From JAWVEV01 sp033856535 (GTDB lineage: Bacteria > Actinomycetota > Thermoleophilia > Miltoncostaeales > Miltoncostaeaceae), in NCBI GenBank assembly GCA_033856535.1, contig JAWVEV010000121.1, positions 1-9,935 on the forward strand: DNA of 9,935 nucleotides. The letters run 5' to 3'. Both the position numbers and the translations under genes were made by a program. Shown one piece after another: positions 1-7,904 of this stretch. The notes under the pieces were generated by a model. That model saw only the letters and a program-made list of their open reading frames with translations. It did not search any database and was not told the DNA's origin. How positions within the stretch are numbered: the first letter of the stretch is position 1; each line of letters begins with the position of its first letter.

Positions 1-16
1 CCGAACGCCGGCATGA
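1..16 (+). CDS. 3' tail of an upstream gene, probably another trp gene
   Basis: A reading frame open from the window edge ends in TGA at 14-16 with the last residues R-T-P-A. It lies 10 bases before the trpB start, and the GAGG at 15-18 overlapping its stop could be the trpB ribosome binding site. The position suggests trpC or trpF, which commonly precede trpBA, but four residues are not diagnostic. The identity is inferred from context only. Confidence 0.3.
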
Positions 17-26
17 GGCACCTCGC

Positions 27-1248
<1,222 letters not shown>

Positions 1249-1256
<8 letters not shown>

Positions 1257-2058
1257 GGGCGCGGAGCGCCTCGAGGCGACATTCCGCTCGGCCGGCCGTC
1301 CGCTGTTCATCCCCTACGTGATGGGCGGCTACCCCGACCCCGACACCAGCGCGGCCCACGCGGCACTGCTGGCGCGGCACGCCGACGTGATCGAGCTCGG
1401 CATGCCGTTCTCCGACCCGCTCGCGGACGGCCCCACGATCCAGGCCGCCGGGCAGCGCGCGCTGCGGGCCGGGACCCGCCCCGAGACGGTGCTCGAGATC
1501 GCCGCGAGCCTGCGCGGCGGGCCGCCGGTCGTGCTGATGACCTACGTGAACGTGGTCCTGGCCGCCGGGCCGCGGGCCTTCTTCGAGCGCGCCGCCAAGG
1601 CGGGCGTGGCCGGCGTGATCGTGCCGGACCTGCCGATCGACGAGGGCGAGGACCTTCGCGCGGCCGCCGATCGCGCCGGGATCGCCACCGTGCCGCTCGC
1701 CGCGCCCACCACCGACGACGCCCGCCTGGCCCGCATCGGCCGTCGCGCCGAGGGGTTCGTGTACTGCGTCGCGGTGACCGGCGTGACCGGCGGCGAGACC
1801 GCGGTCGACGCCGACCTGCGCGACTTCATCAGCCGGGCGCGCCGCCAGATCGCGGCGCCGCTGGCCGTGGGCTTCGGGGTGCGGTCGCCCGCCCAGGCGG
1901 CCGCGATCGGCGCCTTCGCCGACGGCGTGGTGATGGCGAGCGCGCTGGTCCGCCTGGTGGAGGACGCGCCGGACCCGGCGTCCGCCGAGACGGCGATCGA
2001 CCGCCTGGCGGGCGAGGTGCGGGCCGCCCTGGAGGGCGTCCCCGCCCCCGCGGGCTGA
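1249..2058 (+). CDS. trpA: Tryptophan synthase alpha subunit (TrpA)
   Basis: TIM-barrel lyase that cleaves indole-3-glycerol phosphate to indole and glyceraldehyde 3-phosphate, passing indole through the tunnel to TrpB. The length of 269 residues is normal. The acid/base pair is visible in ELGMPFSDPLADGP: Glu49 and Asp60, the same numbers as in E. coli. GVIVPDLP (122-129) precedes the active-site loop. The substrate tyrosine is in FVYCVAVTGVTG (Tyr172), and the phosphate-binding strand is VGFGV (207-211). The ATG lies inside the end of trpB (ATGTCTGA), so the two subunits are coupled and made in equal amounts. The gene is followed by a strong hairpin, so trpA looks like the last gene of the operon. 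Confidence 0.98.
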
Positions 2059-2077
2059 GCCCCGGCTCGGCGCGCGG

Positions 2078-2101
2078 GCCGGCCGTCGGGCGACGGCCGG
2101 C
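2078..2101 (+). terminator. Hairpin downstream of trpA, probable terminator
   Basis: A perfect 10-bp inverted repeat: GCCGGCCGTC at 2078-2087 pairs with 2092-2101 around the four-base loop GGGC. It lies 19 bases after the trpA stop. No T-run follows, so it is not a textbook Rho-independent terminator. Stem-only terminators are common in very GC-rich genomes. Its position between two genes supports a role in ending or stabilising the trp transcript. Confidence 0.6.
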
Positions 2102-2134
2102 GTCCCCGTCTCGCCGTCCGCGCGGGAGGTCGGA

Positions 2135-2140
2135 TACGAT
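2135..2140 (+). promoter_or_regulatory. Possible -10 element for the cold-shock gene
   Basis: TACGAT fits the TANNNT form of a sigma-70 type -10 box and is among the few AT-containing patches between trpA and the cold-shock gene. No convincing -35 box lies 16-18 bases upstream. If used, transcription would begin near 2147 and leave a leader of roughly 110 bases, a length typical of cold-shock mRNAs. A 6-bp hairpin (2210-2215 with 2222-2227) sits in that leader. Weak evidence. Confidence 0.3.
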
Positions 2141-2260
2141 CCGCGCCGATCGCGCGGGATCGAGGATCCGGGCGGTCTTTCATCGCGGGATGGACAGCGA
2201 GGCCGCACGGCCGTCCGGCTCGACGGCTCGCCTGGATCCTGCCGAGACAAGGGAACATCG

Positions 2261-2464
2261 ATGGCCGATGGTGTCGTGAAGTGGTTCTCCGCCGAGAAGG
2301 GCTACGGGTTCATCACGCCCGACGATGGCGGGAAGGACCTGTTCGTTCACTTCTCTGAGATCCAGGGCTCGGGCTACCGGACCCTCGAGGAGGGCCAGAA
2401 GGTGAGCTTCGAGAGCCAGGAGGGCCCGAAGGGCCCGCAGGCGGCGAAGGTGGTCCCGCTCTAG
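2261..2464 (+). CDS. cspA: Cold-shock domain protein (CspA family)
   Basis: Small single-domain nucleic-acid chaperone, 67 residues, the normal size for bacterial Csp proteins. It binds single-stranded RNA and DNA and melts mRNA structure. The OB-fold signature is complete: GVVKWFSAEKGYGFI opens the domain, RNP1 is KGYGFITP (13-20) and RNP2 is LFVHF (27-31). The conserved EGQKVSFE strand and EGPKGPQAAKV tail follow. AAGGGA at 2249-2254 is a good ribosome binding site, six bases before the ATG. The gene is flanked by hairpins at 2078-2101 and 2483-2511, so it appears to be transcribed alone. Whether it responds to cold or is constitutive, as many actinobacterial paralogues are, cannot be read from the sequence. 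Confidence 0.97.
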   Translation: MADGVVKWFSAEKGYGFITPDDGGKDLFVHFSEIQGSGYRTLEEGQKVSFESQEGPKGPQAAKVVPL

Positions 2465-2482
2465 GCCGGATCCAAAGCGCGC

Positions 2483-2511
2483 GGCGCCCGCCCGCCCGCC
2501 GGGCGGGCGCC
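2483..2511 (+). terminator. Strong hairpin downstream of the cold-shock gene
   Basis: GGCGCCCGCCCG at 2483-2494 is perfectly complementary to 2500-2511, giving a 12-bp all-GC stem with a five-base loop (CCCGC). It begins 19 bases after the csp stop codon. The downstream bases (ACTCACTTCACG) are not a T-run. The stem length and position make it a likely terminator or 3' stabiliser of the csp mRNA, possibly needing Rho or other factors for release. Confidence 0.65.
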
Positions 2512-2562
2512 ACTCACTTCACGCGCGTCCGCCGGCGCGGCCATCGTCCCCGGCGGCGCCCT

Positions 2563-2612
2563 TTGTGCACCAACCCCGAGTGCTTTACAGTAACTCGGCG
2601 TTAGTGTATTCC
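2563..2612 (+). promoter_or_regulatory. Promoter region of the DUF2339 gene
   Basis: This is the most AT-rich stretch of the window. Two overlapping sigma-70-like arrangements can be read. One is TTGTGC (2563-2568), 17 bases, TACAGT (2586-2591). The other is TTTACA (2584-2589, five of six to consensus), 17 bases, TATTCC (2607-2612). Either would start transcription before the ATG at 2649. Both overlap the palindrome at 2586-2608. The choice between them is open. Confidence 0.5.
2586..2608. promoter_or_regulatory. Operator-like inverted repeat
   Basis: The left arm TACAGTAAC (2586-2594) and right arm GTTAGTGTA (2600-2608) are inverted repeats matching at eight of nine positions, separated by TCGGC. 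The centre lies at 2597. Size and symmetry resemble sites bound by dimeric repressors such as the TetR family. It covers the -10 of one candidate promoter and the -35 to -10 interval of the other, so binding would be expected to repress. The cognate regulator is not in this window and cannot be named. Confidence 0.5.
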
Positions 2613-2648
2613 TCCCTCGAGCGACGCCGTCGCACGGTGGAGGACCCC

Positions 2649-4370
2649 ATGACGACCCTGATCGAGGACCGCCTGCTGGCCGCCGAGCACCGGCTCGAGC
2701 TGGCCCGGGCCGAGCTCGCCGCGCTGCGCGCCGAGCTCCTTCCGGCGCGGGGGGCGCCGCCCGCTCCGGAGCCGCGTCCCGCGGCGCCACCGCGCGCGCC
2801 GCGCCCGGTGCGGCCGGCCGGGCGACCGCGGCCCGAGCGCCCGTCCGCCCTGGAGGGCCTCATGGGCCCGCGGCTCGTGGCATGGGCCGGCGGCGTGACG
2901 GTCCTGCTCGGGATCGCCTTCCTGTTCGCGATGGCGGTGCACCGCGGCTGGGTGGGCGAGGGCCTGCGGGTCGCCATCGGGGGCGCCGTCTCCGCCGGCC
3001 TGGTGGGTGCGGCCGCGCTGCTGCGCCGGCGGGTCGGGGGCGCGCCGGTCGTTGCGGTCGCCGCCGGCGCGGGGTTCGCCGGCGCGTTCGTGTCGCTGGC
3101 CGCCGCGACGGCCCGCTACGACCTGATGCCCGGCTGGATGGGATCGCTCGCGACCGAGCTGGTCGCCGCCGGCGCGGTGGCGCTCGCCCTGGCCTGGGGG
3201 ATGCAGTCGGCGGCGGCGCTCGGCCTGGTCGGCGCGATCGCCTGCGCGCCGGTCATGGCCGGCGGGATCACGCCCGGGTCCCTCGGGTTCGCGCTGGTCG
3301 CCTTCGGGGCGGCGTGCGGCCTGCAGCGGGCGAGCCGTTGGACGCCCACGATGCTGCTCGGGGCGGCCGCGATCGCCCCGCAGGCGGTCTGGCTCGCGCT
3401 GGCGCACGATCCGGTCACGCCCTGGGCGACGGCGTCGGTCGTCGCCGGCGTCGCCCTCGCGGCAACCCGCGGCGCCGCCGAGCGGCAGCGCGCCGCCGGC
3501 GACGGCGCGGGGCTGTCGGGCGCGGCGCTGGCCGCGCTGCTCGCCGGCGCGGTCGTCGCCGCGGCGGGGACGATCCGTCTGACGGCGGGCGCGGGGATCG
3601 CGGCCGCGCCGCTGCTGCCCGCCGCGGCCTACCTCGCCTGGGCCGGGTGGCTGACGCTTCGCGGCCGCGACCGGACCCTGCGCGGCGCGCTCGGCGCGGC
3701 GGGCCTGGCCTTCCTCGGCGCCGGCCTGCTGACCGGCCTCGACGGCGCCGCCCGGGCGGCGGTGCCGGCCGCGCTCGGCCTCGCGGCGCTGTGGGCCGGC
3801 CCCCGCGTCGGCGAGCCGCGGCTGCGGTGGGCCGCCGCGTGGCTCGGCGGCGTCGCGGCCCTGGGCGCCCTGGCGGCCGCGTCGCCCGGGGATCTGGCCG
3901 AGCCGGGCGCGGCCGGCTGGCCCGCGGTCGGCGCCGTGGCGGTCGTTGCCGGGGCGCTGCTCGCCGCGGCGCGGGTCGCGCGCGATCCGCGAGAGCGGCG
4001 GGTCGCGGCATGGGCGGCGCTGGCGGCCGGCGCCTACGGGGCGGCGCTCGCGATCCTCCGCTTGGCCGGCGCCCTCATCGCCGAGCCGGAGCTCGCATTC
4101 CAGCGCGGACACGCCGCGGTGAGCGCCGCGGCGGTGATTGCGGGACTCGCCGCGGTGGCCGCCTGGGCGTGGCGCGCCGCGCCGCGCCCGGCCCTCCAGG
4201 CGGGCCTCGTCCTCCTGGCCGCCGGCCTCGCCAAGGCCTTCGTCTTCGACCTCGCCAACCTGGAGGCGCTGGAGCGGGCGCTCGCGTTCATGGCCGTCGG
4301 CGCGGCCCTGCTCGCCGCCGGCGCGCTGCTCGCCTGGCGGCGGACGCGCCGGGGCGAGGCGCCGGCCTGA
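2649..4370 (+). CDS. DUF2339-type polytopic membrane protein
   Basis: Integral membrane protein of unknown function, 573 residues. Order: a short N-terminal amphipathic or coiled-coil segment rich in Glu, Arg and Leu (about 5-31); a Pro/Arg/Ala linker (about 35-67); then many Ala/Leu/Gly-rich hydrophobic helices to the C-terminus. Two blocks recall DUF2339. The first helix pair, with GVTVLLGIAFLFAMAVHRGW followed by GEGLRVAIGG (81-111), matches the family's Gly-x-Ala-Phe-Phe...GW(I/V)G...R(V/I) pattern. Near the end, LAKAFVFDLANLEALERALAF matches its K-x-F-(x)2-D-L-(x)2-L-(x)3-R-(x)3-F pattern. Family members are often 800 residues or more, so this one is short. I chose ATG 2649 because GGTGGAGG (2636-2643) lies five bases upstream. 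An in-frame GTG at 2565 would swallow the operator and has no binding site. The gene converges on the ligase gene with a 3-base gap. Confidence 0.8.
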   Translation: MTTLIEDRLLAAEHRLELARAELAALRAELLPARGAPPAPEPRPAAPPRAPRPVRPAGRPRPERPSALEGLMGPRLVAWAGGVTVLLGIAFLFAMAVHRGWVGEGLRVAIGGAVSAGLVGAAALLRRRVGGAPVVAVAAGAGFAGAFVSLAAATARYDLMPGWMGSLATELVAAGAVALALAWGMQSAAALGLVGAIACAPVMAGGITPGSLGFALVAFGAACGLQRASRWTPTMLLGAAAIAPQAVWLALAHDPVTPWATASVVAGVALAATRGAAERQRAAGDGAGLSGAALAALLAGAVVAAAGTIRLTAGAGIAAAPLLPAAAYLAWAGWLTLRGRDRTLRGALGAAGLAFLGAGLLTGLDGAARAAVPAALGLAALWAGPRVGEPRLRWAAAWLGGVAALGALAAASPGDLAEPGAAGWPAVGAVAVVAGALLAAARVARDPRERRVAAWAALAAGAYGAALAILRLAGALIAEPELAFQRGHAAVSAAAVIAGLAAVAAWAWRAAPRPALQAGLVLLAAGLAKAFVFDLANLEALERALAFMAVGAALLAAGALLAWRRTRRGEAPA

Positions 4371-4373
4371 GCC

Positions 4374-6035
4374 CTACCGGCTGACGCGGATGCCCTCGGC
4401 CTCCCGGTCGAGGGTGTCCGGCGTGATCCCCTCGTCGCGCAGCTTCACCTTCTGCACGCGCTCGGTCGGGGTCTTCGGCAGGGCGTCGACGAAGCGGACG
4501 TAGCGCGGGACCATGAAGTAGGGCATGCGCTCGGCCATCCACTCGGTGAACGGAGCCAGCGCCGGCGCCTCGCCCTCGGCGACGCAGACGATGAGGATCT
4601 CGTCCTCGCTCGAGGCGCCCTCGGCGGCCTTCACGCCGATGGCCGCGACCTCCTTGATCTGCGGGTGGGCGGCGATCTGCCGCTCCACCTCCATCGAGGA
4701 GACGTTCTCGCCGCGGCGGCGGATGTAGTCCTTCACCCGGTCCATGAAGTAGACGTAGCCGTCGGCGTCCATCCGGCCGAGGTCGCCGGTGTGCAGCTTC
4801 AGGTTGCGGAAGTCCTCCGCGGTCTTCTCCGGCATGCCGTAGTAGGCCCGCATGACGATGTTCGGGACCTTCTGGTCGACCACGATCTCGCCCGGCGTGT
4901 CCGGCGGCAGCGGCCGGTCCGAGCCCGGCTCGACGATCGTGACCTCGTAGCCCGGCGTGGGCCGCCCGCACGAGCCGACCCGATAGGGCTGGGTCGGGTC
5001 CATGTAGGTGACCGCGCCGGTCTCGGTGAGCCCGTAGGCCTCGGTCAGGCGCACGCCGAAGCGCTCCTGCCACTCCTGCAGCACGTCGCGCGGCGCCGGC
5101 GCGGCGTTCACCGTGTGCACCCGGTGGGCCCGGTCGAGGTCCGAGGGCGGCGTGTTCCAGAGGAAGTACGGGATCGCGCCGATCGTGTTGAAGCTGGTGG
5201 CCTCGGCGTCGATCACCTGCTGCCAGAAGCGCGTGGCCGAGAAGCGCTCGACGAACGCCGCGCGCGCCCCGACGAGCATCGCCGGGTAGGCGCAGATCAC
5301 CTGCGCGTTCGAGTGGAAGAGCGGGAGGCAGCTGAAGAGGGTCTCGCCGGCGAGGTCCTCGAGCGACCCGCCCTGGGCGACCCGGAGCGACTCGACGAAG
5401 GTCCGCGCCGTGAAGTAGTCCGCCGCGTTCTGCTTGATCACGCCCTTCGAGCGGCCGGTGGTGCCCGAGGTGAACATGATCCGGGCGTCGTCGGTCCAGG
5501 AGCGCGGGATGCCCTCGGGCTCGGCGTCCGGGCTCTCGAAGAGGTCGCAGAGCGAGTCCCAGGCGAGCGTCGGCTGCGGGCAGTCGGCGCCGCACTCGAG
5601 GACGATCACGTGCTCGAGCAGCGGGAGGTCGCCGGCGATCAGCTCCAGCCGGTCGAGGTAGATGTCGGCGATGACCAGCTTCCGCGCCTCGACCAGGTTG
5701 ATCGTCCAACTCAGGAAGTCGCCCTTGTAGGCCGTGTTGATCGGGCTCATCACCGCCCCGGCCTTGAGGATCCCGAACCAGACGGGGACGAACTCCTCGC
5801 AGTTGGGGAGCATCACGCTCACCGACTCGCCGGGCCGGACGCCGCGCGCGATGAGGCCGTTGGCGATCCGGTTGGCCTGCGCGTTCACCTCCCCGTAGCT
5901 CTGCCAGGGGCAGTCGTCGAACTTGAGGTAGTCCCGGTCGGGGTGCTCCTCGGCCCGGCGGCGGAGGATCTCCGCGAGCACCCAGGCGGTCGGGTCCTCG
6001 CGGGCGTACCAGTCGGTCCACTCCGGGATGCTCAT
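4374..6035 (-). CDS. CaiC-like acyl-CoA ligase (AMP-forming)
   Basis: Member of the ANL superfamily that activates a carboxylic acid with ATP to an acyl-adenylate and then to its CoA thioester; 553 residues, cytosolic. ATP-binding loop MFTSGTTGRSKG is at 187-198. TEAYGLTETG (331-340) binds adenylate. HTGDLG carries Asp418 for the ribose. The hinge region DRVKDYIRRRGENVSSMEVE (432-451) closely resembles the carnitine-CoA ligase CaiC subfamily. The C-terminal A10 motif reads PKTPTERVQK, with Arg526 where most relatives have the adenylation lysine (usual form TGK). The substrate is unknown. ATG at 6035 overlaps the crotonase stop (ATGA) and has AGGGGG four bases upstream, so it is the last gene of a three-gene operon. 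A longer in-frame opening upstream only runs through the crotonase gene in another frame. Confidence 0.93.
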   Translation of the reverse strand: MSIPEWTDWYAREDPTAWVLAEILRRRAEEHPDRDYLKFDDCPWQSYGEVNAQANRIANGLIARGVRPGESVSVMLPNCEEFVPVWFGILKAGAVMSPINTAYKGDFLSWTINLVEARKLVIADIYLDRLELIAGDLPLLEHVIVLECGADCPQPTLAWDSLCDLFESPDAEPEGIPRSWTDDARIMFTSGTTGRSKGVIKQNAADYFTARTFVESLRVAQGGSLEDLAGETLFSCLPLFHSNAQVICAYPAMLVGARAAFVERFSATRFWQQVIDAEATSFNTIGAIPYFLWNTPPSDLDRAHRVHTVNAAPAPRDVLQEWQERFGVRLTEAYGLTETGAVTYMDPTQPYRVGSCGRPTPGYEVTIVEPGSDRPLPPDTPGEIVVDQKVPNIVMRAYYGMPEKTAEDFRNLKLHTGDLGRMDADGYVYFMDRVKDYIRRRGENVSSMEVERQIAAHPQIKEVAAIGVKAAEGASSEDEILIVCVAEGEAPALAPFTEWMAERMPYFMVPRYVRFVDALPKTPTERVQKVKLRDEGITPDTLDREAEGIRVSR

Positions 6036-6862
6036 CGGTCCCCCTGGTCCGGGTCGTCGGGCGGCGGCCCCTGGCCGGCGCGGAAGCGGCGCCAGTCCGG
6101 CGGACGGCGCTCTTGGAAGGCGGTGATCCCCTCGCGCGGCTCGGGGCCGTGGACGTGGTTCAGGGCCATCAGCTCCAGGCCGTGCTGGGTCGAGCCGTAC
6201 AGCGGGTCGGTGCGGGCGTTCAGGCCGATCTTGGCCAGCCGAAGGCCCTGGGGCGAGCGGCGCAGGATCGCCTCGCACCAGCGGTCGACCTCGGCGTCGA
6301 GCTCCTCGTCGGGCACCACCGCGTTGGCGAGCCCCATCGCCATCGCCTCCTCGGCGGAGTACTGGCGGGTGAGGAAGAGGATCTCGCGGGCCTTCTTCTC
6401 GCCGACCACCGCCGGCAGCAGCTGGCAGCCCCACCAGAGCGGCGCCGATCCGATCTTGGGACCCGCCTGGCCGAAGCGGCCCGAGGCCCCCGACACGGTC
6501 ACGTCGCAGACGATGTTCAGCTCGTTCCCGCCGCCGATGCAGTAGCCGCGCACGCGCGCCAGGATCGGCTTGCCGTTGTTGCGCATCGCGGCGGCCAGGC
6601 GGTTCCCGATCGCATGGCCGCGGCGCTTCTCCGCCAGGGTCACCGTGGGCTCGCGAACGTCGCCGCCGACGCAGAAGGCCCGGTCGCCGGCGCCGGTCAG
6701 GACGATCACGCCGACCGCGTCGTCGTCCGCCGCGCGCTCGAAGGCCTCGCTCAGCTCGAGCAGGGTCCGCCCGCGGAACGCGTTGAGGCGCTCGGGCCGG
6801 TCGATCGTGATCGTCGCCCGGCCGTCGCCGACCTCGTAGCGGATGTCCTCGAACCCGCTCAC
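6032..6862 (-). CDS. MenB/BadI-like crotonase (enoyl-CoA hydratase superfamily)
   Basis: Crotonase-fold enzyme acting on a CoA thioester, 276 residues. The N-terminus (FEDIRYEV...INRP-like DRPERLNAFRG) and GAGDRAFCVGGDV (57-69) recall BadI, the 2-ketocyclohexanecarboxyl-CoA hydrolase that opens a ring. FGQAGPKIGS (130-139) followed by VVGEKKAREI (152-161) and the AMGLAN and VVPDEELDAEV blocks are shared by BadI and MenB. Oxyanion-hole glycines are visible in GGD (66-68) and IGGGN (109-113). Where BadI and MenB have an Asp after GS (GS-x-D-x-GYG), this protein reads GSAPLWWG (138-145), so neither activity can be assumed. The Pro/Asp-rich tail (263-276) is outside the fold. It starts with GTG one base after the nitroreductase stop, with only a weak ribosome binding site, which suggests coupling. 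Confidence 0.92.
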   Translation of the reverse strand: MSGFEDIRYEVGDGRATITIDRPERLNAFRGRTLLELSEAFERAADDDAVGVIVLTGAGDRAFCVGGDVREPTVTLAEKRRGHAIGNRLAAAMRNNGKPILARVRGYCIGGGNELNIVCDVTVSGASGRFGQAGPKIGSAPLWWGCQLLPAVVGEKKAREILFLTRQYSAEEAMAMGLANAVVPDEELDAEVDRWCEAILRRSPQGLRLAKIGLNARTDPLYGSTQHGLELMALNHVHGPEPREGITAFQERRPPDWRRFRAGQGPPPDDPDQGDR

Positions 6863-6863
6863 G

Positions 6864-7904
6864 TCAGCTCTCGGGCGGGATGTACTTGCTCGCGTCGATC
6901 CCGTGCTCGGCCATCAGCCGCCGGAAGGTCTCGACCATCTCGTCGGGGTAGTCCGGAAGGTCTCCCTCGGCCAGCACCTCCTCGGCCCGGGCGCGCAGGG
7001 CGGGGCCGAAGTCCCAGTCGGAGTCCTGCATCAGGCGGCGGATCTCGCGGGCGGGGAAGTGGAGGATGCCGGGGTCGCGGTCGAAGCGCTCGGCGATCTC
7101 GGCCATCTCGCCGAAGCGGCCGGGCAGCGGCGCCTGGTCCTGGATGAGCCCCTTGGCGCGCAGCAGGTCGGTGGTGGCGGGGTCGGAGGTCCACGGGCGG
7201 CCGAACTCGTCCTCGTGGAAGAGCGCCTCCATCTTCAGGCGCGGACGCTGTCCTCCGGCGCGCGCGTCCTCCAGCGGGTAGCCGAGCGCGTGCCCCCAGG
7301 TGAAGCGGTAGTGCGGCGGCAGGCCGAAGGTCTGCTCGACGCCGCCGGGCCTGCGCCCGAAGGCGATCAGGATGCTGCCCACGCCCACCCCGACGCCGGC
7401 CGTGATGGCGTTCGCCACGGCCTGCCCGGTCTCGAAGCGCAGCAGGTTCTCGGTGCGCTCGGTCGGGAAGCTCATGAGCCGCGGCAGCGTCTGGGTCATC
7501 GTGAACTCGTAGTTCCACCCGTGGTACATGGCCATTCCGCCCGACAGCGACACGGTCGAGATCCCGTCCACGGCGCGCCCGTACCAGGCGTTGAGGTTCG
7601 TGAGCCAGATGATCAGGTGCGAGGCCTGGTTGATGATCTGGACGTTGAAGCCCGAGACGCACTCCTCCAGGTCGTCCCACACCGGGCAGGTCTCGCGGCG
7701 CACCACGATCGCCTCGGTGGCGTTGATGTTCCCCTGGCAGGAGGAGAGCCGCGCGGCCTGGAGCATGGTCTCGACCTTCCAGCGCTCGACCGTCCGCTCG
7801 GGGTCGAAGTAGCGGATGCTGCGCCGGTCGCCCAGCGCCCGCAGGACGGGCAGGTCGGGGACCTCCCCGGGTGTCGGTGTGCCCTCCGCCGCCCCTTCCG
7901 CCAT
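6864..7904 (-). CDS. Nitroreductase-family flavoprotein with C-terminal extension
   Basis: Probable FMN-dependent oxidoreductase, 346 residues; first gene of the operon with a crotonase and a CoA ligase. FMN-phosphate contacts are suggested by DRRSIRYFD (26-34). SSCQGN (54-59) replaces the common A-P-S-x-x-N loop. A second signature is GQAVANAITAGVGVGVGS (160-177), with GHALGYPLED (204-213) and PRLKMEALFHEDEFGRPW (221-238) closing the domain. Classical members end near here at about 170-220 residues. This protein is longer in two ways: an insert around 71-150, and roughly 105 further residues of charged, probably helical sequence (240-346). The operon suggests reduction or dehydrogenation of a CoA-linked acid, but the substrate is unknown. 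I chose ATG 7904 because GAGGGGG lies five bases upstream. A TTG at 7946 would add 14 residues without such a site. Confidence 0.88.
   Translation of the reverse strand: MAEGAAEGTPTPGEVPDLPVLRALGDRRSIRYFDPERTVERWKVETMLQAARLSSCQGNINATEAIVVRRETCPVWDDLEECVSGFNVQIINQASHLIIWLTNLNAWYGRAVDGISTVSLSGGMAMYHGWNYEFTMTQTLPRLMSFPTERTENLLRFETGQAVANAITAGVGVGVGSILIAFGRRPGGVEQTFGLPPHYRFTWGHALGYPLEDARAGGQRPRLKMEALFHEDEFGRPWTSDPATTDLLRAKGLIQDQAPLPGRFGEMAEIAERFDRDPGILHFPAREIRRLMQDSDWDFGPALRARAEEVLAEGDLPDYPDEMVETFRRLMAEHGIDASKYIPPES

Noticed and set aside
2565..2648. GTG at 2565 as start of the DUF2339 gene
   Set aside because: It has no ribosome binding site, would place the promoter and palindrome inside the coding region, and adds 28 residues unlike the family.
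2601..4112. Long minus-strand and alternative plus-strand frames across the DUF2339 gene
   Set aside because: Arg/Gly-rich translations with no motif. The DUF2339 frame has the membrane helices, the ribosome binding site and family motifs.
6036..6434. N-terminal extension of the ligase to about 686 residues
   Set aside because: The added part is Arg/Pro/Gly-rich and out of frame with the real crotonase gene it overlaps. ATG 6035 has a ribosome binding site and begins the family-like N-terminus.
4665..6545. Very long plus-strand open frame opposite the ligase and crotonase
   Set aside because: A shadow of GC-rich coding sequence: composition is His/Val/Arg/Asp-biased without domains, and the opposite strand holds two clear enzymes.
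6032..6862. Calling the crotonase menB (naphthoate synthase)
   Set aside because: It is MenB-like around FGQAGPKIGS, but the GS-x-D-x-GYG active-site stretch is changed and no other menaquinone genes are nearby.
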